Source: Allolobophora icterica (lineage: Eukaryota > Annelida > Clitellata > Crassiclitellata > Lumbricidae). From it: 64,000 nt of DNA. The notes under the pieces are model-generated. The model was not told where the DNA came from. It saw only the letters and a program-made list of their open reading frames with translations, and searched no databases. Both the position numbers and the translations under genes were made by a program. The stretch is from positions 23,385,736 to 23,449,735 of the forward strand of contig OY744604.1 of assembly GCA_963556255.1 (NCBI GenBank), written 5' to 3'. Of this stretch, positions 57,982 through 64,000 are shown piece by piece. Each line of letters starts with the position of its first letter. Within the stretch, counting starts at the first letter, position 1.

Positions 57982-60240
57982 AGTGAAGAAGGGGTCGCGA
58001 CGGATCCGAGCAAGATCAAGGCCGTAGAAGAATGGTCTGCTCCTCGGAACTTGAGGCAAGTCAGATCCTTCGTTGGTCTTTGCTCTTATTACCGACGTTT
58101 CATACATGATTTCGCGGTGGTAGCTCAACCACTTCATTTCCTGACCAGGAAAAATGTACCGTTCCATTGGACTGACGAATGTCAGGGAGCTTTCGAAGAA
58201 CTTAAACGAAAGTTGGTTTCCGCACCTATACTTGGGTTACCGAACGACGAGGGCCAGTACATCCTAGATACGGACGCCTCGGCATACGCCATTGGAGCGG
58301 TGTTATCGCAAATACAAGAAGGAGAAGAGACAGTGATTTGTTACGCGAGTCGGCTCTTGTCGACGGCGGAACGGAACTATAACGTTACCAGGCGAGAGTT
58401 GTTAGCTGTGGTGTATTTCTTGAAAGAGTTTCGTCAGTACTTACTGGGTAGTAAATTCCTACTCAGAACAGACCACTCCGCACTTCAGTGGTTACGCAGA
58501 ACACCGGAACCGATTGGCCAACAGGCTCGTTGGTTAGAGATGATAGAGGAGTTTGACATGGAGATATGTCACAGACCGGGAGCAAAACACGGTAACGCAG
58601 ACGCGATGTCTAGAGGTCCGGGTGAGGAACAACCTAAAGTGGTTACCATGAGAGTTACGAATGAAGACGTGATGTGGGCACGTCCGATCGGAGAAGTAAC
58701 GCGCTCCGAGGTTACCAGTGAAGATACAGGCCAGGAAATCCGTTGGACAAAGGAGTTTCTTCGAAGAGAACAGCAGAGCGATTGCAATATTGGTACGGTC
58801 CTTGATTGGAAGGAGTCGAAGCATCATCCAACACAGGCAGAACTATCACCTGCTAACGGAGAGGTGAAAGTGTTGGTGAGCAACTGGAATCAGCTGGAAG
58901 TCCTGCAAGGAGTGTTACACAGAGGCTGGATTCAGGGTAACACAGGAAAAGCTGAGCGATCTCAGTTAGTTGTGCCCTTATCTCTACGGCAAGAGATGCT
59001 TCAGTTAACACACGCAAGCTTTGCCGGAGGACATTTCGGGATTCGGAAGAGTTTAACTCAGCTGCAACGTCGGGCGTATTGGCCGAGTTGGAAGGACGAT
59101 GTTAGACGGTTCTGCCAAAGGTGCGATCGCTGTGCTCGTTATCGAAGGGAGAAACCTCCAAGACAAGGTTACATGCAGACTCCTGTGGTCGGTGAACCAA
59201 TGGAGAGATTCGGAATTGATATAACTGGTCCGCATCCTGTATCAAGTAAAGGCAACAAATACATACTGACAGCGATAGATTACTTCTCGAGATGGGCTGA
59301 AGCTCTGCCTATCAGAAACCAAGAGGCCGTTACTGTGGCAGAATCGCTTATGGTACACGTGTTCTCGAGGTTTGGTATGCCACGCCAGATCCTGACGGAT
59401 CAGGGACCGTGTTTTGAGTCGAAGTTATTCAAAGAGCTGTGTAAACGCATGGAGATTGACAAAGTACGTACAACTCCATATCGACCCTCTGGTAATGGAA
59501 TGATCGAAAGGTTCCACAGAACACTGAACATGTTGATCGGAAAGGTAGTGTCGGAACGACAAAAGGATTGGGATGTTCATGTACCATATGTAATGGCGGC
59601 ATATCGAGGTACTGAACATGAAGCGACCCAACGGACACCTAATTTCCTGTTCCTGGGAAGAGAGAACCATACGCCATTAGACTTGATTCTAGCCCAAGTT
59701 ACAGAGTTCGAGAGACCGTCTTACAGTGACATGGAAGAGTACGTGGAGAAACAGAAAGAGAAAATGGAACGATCGTATCGGCTTGTACGAGAACAGTTAA
59801 AGAGAGTAGCAGAAAGAAGAAAAAAAGCCTACGATTTGAGAGTGAGACCTAGCAAGTTCGCTCAAGGAGATTGGGTTTACTATTACTACCCTCGGCTAAG
59901 AAGTGGAAGGAAGACAAAATGGGCTCGCTATTACACCGGCCCATTCTTGGTTATTCAAGTGCTCAGTCCGTGTCTGTACCGGATTCAGAAGAGTCCGAAA
60001 TCCACGCTAATGGTTGTGCACGTGGATAAATTGAAGCCGTTTTACGGTAAACCTCCGAGTACCTGGTTACCGGAGAGGGACAGAAATCTTGAGTTACCTA
60101 CAGTAGACTGGCCAGTCCTGGCTCAAGATCCTAATGCAGAACATGAACCAGAGGAACCTTCAGAGAATCCAGACGAGACCGCTGATCCAGAATTGCCACC
60201 TGGACGACGGACGAGACGAAGACCTCGCTTGGATGGATGA
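57982..60240 (+). CDS. RT connection, RNase H and integrase
   Basis: This is the same frame as the preceding ORF, separated only by the TAG. It begins SEEGVATDPSKIKAVEEW, then LRQVRSFVGLCSYYRRF. RNase H shows ILDTDASAYAIGAVL, the RRELLAV helix and LLRTDHSALQWL. Integrase has an H-H-C-C zinc finger (HASFAGGHFG..CQRCDRC) and a D,D-35-E core: FGIDITGPHP, ILTDQGPCFESK, and PYRPSGNGMIERFHRTL. The C-terminal module includes YTGPFLVIQVLSPCLYRI and VHVDKLKPFY. All catalytic residues are present. It stops at TGA 60238..60240 after an acidic, proline-rich and then arginine-rich tail. No envelope gene follows. Confidence 0.93.
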   Translation, partial: SEEGVATDPSKIKAVEEWSAPRNLRQVRSFVGLCSYYRRFIHDFAVVAQPLHFLTRKNVPFHWTDECQGAFEELKRKLVSAPILGLPNDEGQYILDTDASAYAIGAVLSQIQEGEETVICYASRLLSTAERNYNVTRRELLAVVYFLKEFRQYLLGSKFLLRTDHSALQWLRRTPEPIGQQARWLEMIEEFDMEICHRPGAKHGNADAMSRGPGEEQPKVVTMRVTNEDVMWARPIGEVTRSEVTSEDTGQEIRWTKEFLRREQQSDCNIGTVLDWKESKHHPTQAELSPANGEVKVLVSNWNQLEVLQGVLHRGWIQGNTGKAERSQLVVPLSLRQEMLQLTHASFAGGHFGIRKSLTQLQRRAYWPSWKDDVRRFCQRCDRCARYRREKPPRQGYMQTPVVGEPMERFGIDITGPHPVSSKGNKYILTAIDYFSRWAEALPIRNQEAVTVAESLMVHVFSRFGMPRQILTDQGPCFESKLFKELCKRMEIDKVRTTPYRPSGNGMIERFHRTLNMLIGKVVSERQKDWDVHVPYVMAAYRGTEHEATQRTPNFLFLGRENHTPLDLILAQVTEFERPSYSDMEEYVEKQKEKMERSYRLVREQLKRVAERRKKAYDLRVRPSKFAQGDWVYYYYPRLRSGRKTKWARYYTGPFLVIQVLSPCLYRIQKSPKSTLMVVHVDKLKPFYGKPPSTWLPERDRNLELPTVDWPVLAQDPNAEHEPEEPSENPDETADPELPPGRRTRRRPRLDG

Positions 60241-61016
60241 CTACGACTGTAGAAGTCCTTGTTAGTGACCTTCTGAAGCAGACGTGTATCTAGGACCAAC
60301 TAGATGAACGCTTAATTGCGTTGGTTTCAATGACTATTCAAGACCCATGTTTCAGTTGCCCTTTTGATGAGAGTATTTCTTTTGAGCGGTATCTGGGAGC
60401 ATACAGTACCTGTGCTACCACCAACGCTTAATTGCGTTGGTTTTACAGATTGTCAGTGAATGACTGTTTAAGTTTCCTTTTGATGATATGTTTTCGGTTA
60501 AACATTGGATTAGTGGTTAGTACTGAAACGAGTAAAGATTCCAGTACTAGAACGCTTCATTGCGTTGGTTCTACAAGCGAACTATTGGAGAACCATGTTT
60601 CCGTTTCCTTGTGATGACAGAATTTCTTTCCGACAGTATAATGCTCGTAACAACGAGTGTTAAGGAAATTCGGGGCAACGCGATTTCCTTGGTTACCGTT
60701 TCATGATACTTTAGTGCGCTACCTTAGTGCGCTATTTAGGATAGAGCATCATGCGATAGAAGCATATGTTAGGACTTAGATCATGTGCGTAAAGATGATA
60801 ACTGTTGTCCGCTTTTATTTTGCTTTCACGATTTTGAAGTGGTACCGGGTGTGACTGATCGACGATGGTTACCAGATCGGGAGACAGTGGGCGACTTTTC
60901 TCCCCTTTAGTTCTCCTGGCCCTTGGGGTCCGGTAGAGCCCAGGTTCATGATAGAGGGCCTGTTAAGGTTGGCGATTTGTCAGGTACGACAGGTTGCCAG
61001 TAGGGTGGTGGTTCGG
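60241..61016 (+). repeat. Element 3' noncoding region with about 120-bp repeats
   Basis: Three and a half degenerate units start at 60307, 60424 and 60550 with AACGCTTAATTGCGTTGGTT (third: AACGCTTCATTGCGTTGGTT), and a partial one near 60677 (AACGCGATTTCCTTGGTTACC). Each of the full units also has a CCTTTTGATGA-like block about 50 bp downstream. The unit start is itself an imperfect hairpin (AACGC..GCGTT). No coding frame. Confidence 0.8.
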
Positions 61017-61171
61017 ATCGAAAGCATCATTAAATAGGCTGTCGCTATCACGGTTCTCATCGTTGTTTGGCGTACGTGCAGGGTGCCGAGAGATCGAAAG
61101 CATCATTAAATAGGCTGTCGCTATCACGGTTCTCATCGTGTTTGGCGTACGTGCAGGGTGCCGAGATTGTT
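61017..61171 (+). repeat. Tandem copies 2 and 3 of the gag-interrupting segment
   Basis: 61017..61082 and 61093..61157. The first is preceded by TTCGG and the last is followed by GTGCCGAGATTGTT, the same bases that border the segment in gag (55484 and 55553), so these copies carry gag flanks. Confidence 0.85.
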
Positions 61172-61293
61172 GATATACCGCCCTATAACCAAAGGTGCAT
61201 TTGGTTCCTTGCTCTCTAAGTGGATCTGGGTTGGGGATGTTCCTGTCACGTTTGATTAAGGTCCCCGATTTTGGCAGAGATGCTCCGCATCTA

Positions 61294-61309
61294 AGTAAGG
61301 TGGGGAGAG
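61294..61309 (+). other. Polypurine tract
   Basis: AAGTAAGGTGGGGAGAG ends directly at the 3' LTR. It would be the plus-strand primer. Confidence 0.85.
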
Positions 61310-63514
61310 TGTGGCGGTCAAGGCCACAGTGCGTAAGTGGGAGGATTTATTTTATGCGAATAGCATCGTTTTCTTTAAGTTTACATGCGAAGGGAACAGC
61401 ATCGTTTCTCTTAATTTTTCATGCGAAGGCCCAGTATCGATCATTTAATTTTTATTTAATTTCAATAGGCGACTGTCCAGCAACGACCGTGATAGGGAAG
61501 CCCGATCGACGGTGTAAAGCCAGCGCATAGCGAGCAGACGCGTTAATTCGGGATGCATAGAGCCTGCCTCACGGTGCGCTGCTTTATACGTGAAGAGTTG
61601 GTTCGACTCTTCATACATAGCAATACTGTTAAACAGCGTTGTTGGTTAGCGATTCAGTTACCGATTCAAATATACTGCACTCAGTGTGGTAGGCGAGTGA
61701 TTTTGGTTACGACCGAGTCAGAGTTCGAGTTTCCGGTTAGTACAAATATATTTACGGACGAAAGGGGCGTCCGAATAATATAATCAGGCGATCCCGAGTA
61801 CAGCTAAAGAAGTTCACTGTTGGGAGAAGTGAATCCCTCCGTTGATCGCGAAGCGGTCTAGGTTCCGATTGTGGGAAATCTACGGCTGAGTAATACTCGG
61901 GGAAGGATACCGTTGATACACAGGAAAACCAATTCAGTGTGAGATCGAAAACCAGGGTGAATTTGGCGACGGGCAGGAAAGTCCCTCTTGGGTTTTGAAG
62001 AACTCCGCGATTGGAGCTTGTCCGGTAACCCATGGGAGTAAGGTGACCTTCTTAAGGTAGCCATTTTCTGGAATTCTGAAATCCTTGAAACCAAGAGTAA
62101 ATTTGGCGTCGGGCAAGGAAATCCCTCTTGGAGTTCGAAGAACTCCAAGATCCGACAGTGTTTGGTTTTGTCCACTGAGACGAGTTTTACGCGATTTCGG
62201 CGTACTCGACACAGGGGAAGTTCTACGCGCTTTCGGCGTACTCGGCCGGGAGAGTTTTACGCGACTTCGGCGTCTTCGGCTGGGAGAGTTTTACGCGACT
62301 TCGGCACTCGGTGAAGTGACCGTCGGGATACCTGAAAAAACCAATTTAGTACAAAAACGATAATAAGGGTAAATTTGGCGACAGGCAGGAAATTCCCTCT
62401 TGGGTTTTGAAGAACTCCGTGATCGAAGCTTGTCCGGTTACCTGTGGGAGTAAGCGTGACCTTCGTTAGGGAACCAAAATTCGGAAATTCTTGGGAACAA
62501 AATTCAGGACATTCTGGTAACCTTACGGGGTCAGCGTTACATTTGGATTGTGACACTTGGATGGCTGACACGCCGGTGGAGCGTTGGAGGGGCTCCATCG
62601 CCCGGTAACTAAAAATAGTTACTGGGAAAGACCACTGTTACCGAAAGACCGCAGTACGGGAAAAGACCGCCCGACAACTGATTACAGTGCGGTAAGACCA
62701 GGAAAAACGATATAGTCAGGAAAATCTTGTATTCAAACCAATCGTTATTCAGAGCAAATAACTTGGTGATCGAAACACGTAGTTCCGAGAACTGACCGAA
62801 GTGCGAAGTAGGGCCCACCTCGTGCGCCGGTCGGAACACAGTTCTGCGTGCGGTTAGGGAGGTTTTAGACCTAGAACCTGTCCTATCAGAAGAGAGTGTC
62901 GTGAGACCAGTATACCGCGTTAATATTACACGTGTATATATTATCGCAAGATGTTCGCGTGTTTGAGACGGCACGACGTGACGACTCGTCAGATGTACAC
63001 CTTGTCCTCTCGGACAGGAGAACGTTCAGAGTTTTCCCCTATTGACGATAACTCGAGAGTCATGAGATGCAGAATGGTACGTGAGGGTTCGGTTAAGGTG
63101 GAGAAAAAGAGAAAGTCTTTGACTAAGAGATCTCACAGGAAGCTGAGGACTCCTGCCGGCAAGAGAGCGAACCCTGTTCTAAAGGACGGCCATCCTGAGG
63201 ACGAGGACGTTGCCCACCCGGCGACCGCGGCAGTGGCAGAGTCCGAAAGTGAGATGGAGCTTGACAGCGACACTGTTCGCAAACAAGCGATACCCTCGGG
63301 ACCTCCTCTTGGAAAAAATGGGCACTGAGAGCGGAGACAGGGAACCGCTCGTCTACAGCAGAAGTAGACAGGATAGTGACCCGGGCGACTCCAGAAGGTC
63401 AGTTGGCTGGAGCCGAACCCAGCCCGACGACGAAGCAGCGTCTCGGGTAAGACCGACACAAATTGGTACCACGTCTGATGAAGGGTTAGTTGATCTCGAG
63501 CGACGAACGCCACA
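61310..63514 (+). repeat. 3' LTR, 2,205 bp
   Basis: Offset exactly 9,858 bp from the 5' LTR. All long frames in the two LTRs have identical translations, and I saw no base difference on side-by-side reading. It ends CGCCACA, then TATG. Confidence 0.97.
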
Positions 63515-63604
63515 TATGTATGTATATATATATAATATTGTACTGTCGTACTCGCACTTTTATTATTTCAATTTGTTTTTTTTAAGCCTAAAGATAGTTT
63601 AGAG
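63515..63604. other. Target-site microsatellite and flank
   Basis: TATGTATGTATATATATATA continues the target run found before the 5' LTR. Nothing else. Confidence 0.7.
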
Positions 63605-63690
63605 GCCCGTAACTGCTCTGCCTAGGGGCCCGTGATTGTTCTGCCTAGGAGTCCGCGACTGCTCTGCCTAGGAGCCCGGAAGTTCTGTCG
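63605..63690. repeat. 24-bp tandem repeat, about 3.5 units
   Basis: GGCCCGTAACTGCTCTGCCTAG and variants (CCCGTGATTGTTCTGCCTAG, TCCGCGACTGCTCTGCCTAG, CCCGGAAGTTCTG). Confidence 0.85.
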
Positions 63691-64000
63691 GCGGCCCTGG
63701 CCAATTTAGGGCCGCATTAAAGCCAGTAGGGGCCTGGGTGCTGTGATTACCTTCCAAAGACCCCTCTTGCAACCACCGGTCCACCACTCTGCCCACGCAC
63801 TGACGCACAAAAAGTGCCAGGTTACCTGGTACACACTGTTCCTGGTACAGACTCATCATCATATTCGTTTTTGTTACTGATCATAATTATACTGGTTGAC
63901 ACACCGAAACCGTGGACAAGATTAACTGACTGAACACTAGAATCACTGGCGTAAACTTGTCCAAAATATTGGAGGGGCAAGGGGTCTGGGCCAGAGAGGC
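63691..64000. other. Right edge, possible hAT-type end
   Basis: No gene. CACTGGCGTAAACTTGTCCA (63943 onward) resembles the CAGTGGCGTA ends of hAT elements in this window, but the other end would lie outside. Confidence 0.35.

Larger units (their letters stand above)
51452..63514 (+). mobile_element. Full-length Ty3/gypsy-type LTR retrotransposon, 12,063 bp
   Basis: Two 2,205-bp LTRs bracket a 7.65-kb internal region with primer site, Gag, zinc knuckle, protease, reverse transcriptase, RNase H and integrase in the order of Ty3/gypsy (Metaviridae) elements, then a long 3' noncoding part and a polypurine tract. The insertion is flanked by TATG on both sides (51448..51451, 63515..63518). I saw no differences between the LTRs, so the insertion should be recent. 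Two frame breaks interrupt gag-pol (near 55489 and at 57979). There is no env frame after integrase. The integrase C-terminus has the GPF-type module and no chromodomain that I can recognise. Confidence 0.97.

Noticed and set aside
59880..60060. Chromodomain at the integrase C-terminus
   Set aside because: The sequence fits the GPF module followed by a proline/glutamate tail; no chromodomain aromatic residues could be placed.
60241..61309. Envelope-like gene after integrase
   Set aside because: No frame longer than 60 codons and no signal peptide or membrane segment on the sense strand.

Overview
The window is animal nuclear DNA. It has spliced genes with GT..AG junctions, many non-LTR and DNA transposons with clean target-site duplications, long di-, tri- and tetranucleotide runs, and no sign of operons. 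The gene family (RING + two B-boxes + coiled coil + NHL-type propeller), the LINE types and a very frequent TAGGCCTA octamer suggest a marine invertebrate. The phylum cannot be fixed from the sequence.

Host genes. Four paralogs of one TRIM-NHL-like gene occupy the first 49 kb. (0) A degenerate plus-strand copy starts off the left edge. Its exon 1 is cut by an LTR ending at 1602, and its last exon (6493..7388) is frameshifted. (A) An intact-looking plus-strand gene has exons 13526..14669, 16411..16509 and 20213..21075, with a possible decayed extra exon at 15498. (B) A minus-strand pseudogene has exon 1 at 29841..30986, a coiled-coil exon at 26274..26378 and an NHL exon at 25103..25952. (C) An intact-looking plus-strand gene has exons 38003..39137, 42077..42586 and 48355..49223. 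All recognised junctions are phase 1, so linker exons can be gained or lost without breaking the frame. A and C do carry different linkers. Upstream regions, introns and a noncoding repeat (7938, 22969, about 34960) are also shared, so the locus grew by segmental duplication, once with inversion. By family knowledge the products would be RING E3 ubiquitin ligases whose propeller binds protein or RNA; the targets are unknown.

Transposons fill introns and spacers. They include several hAT elements and MITEs with 8-bp duplications, TA-flanked elements, a 1.5-kb element with 4-bp duplications and about ten copies of a 13-bp motif, a PIF/Harbinger-like element, a nested stack at 2735..6288, L2/CR1-like LINE fragments, one nearly full LINE reverse transcriptase (26883..28612, frameshifted), an RTE-like fragment, and a short element with a 3' hairpin and TAA tail. 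One TA-flanked element sits exactly on the splice donor of gene C exon 2.

From 51452 to 63514 lies a complete Ty3/gypsy-type LTR retrotransposon of 12,063 bp. It has 2,205-bp LTRs (no differences seen on reading) ending TGTGGCG..CGCCACA, a TATG duplication, a tRNA-Leu(UAA)-type primer site, Gag with a zinc knuckle, protease, reverse transcriptase, RNase H, integrase and a polypurine tract. The first gag ATG lies inside the 5' LTR, so the primer site is inside coding sequence. The reading frame is broken twice: by a 64-bp segment in gag that recurs as two tandem copies near the 3' LTR, and by one in-frame TAG in pol. A third LTR of the same family, with one divergent block, is at 1..1602. The final 486 bp hold microsatellite, a 24-bp tandem repeat and what may be the start of another hAT-type element.
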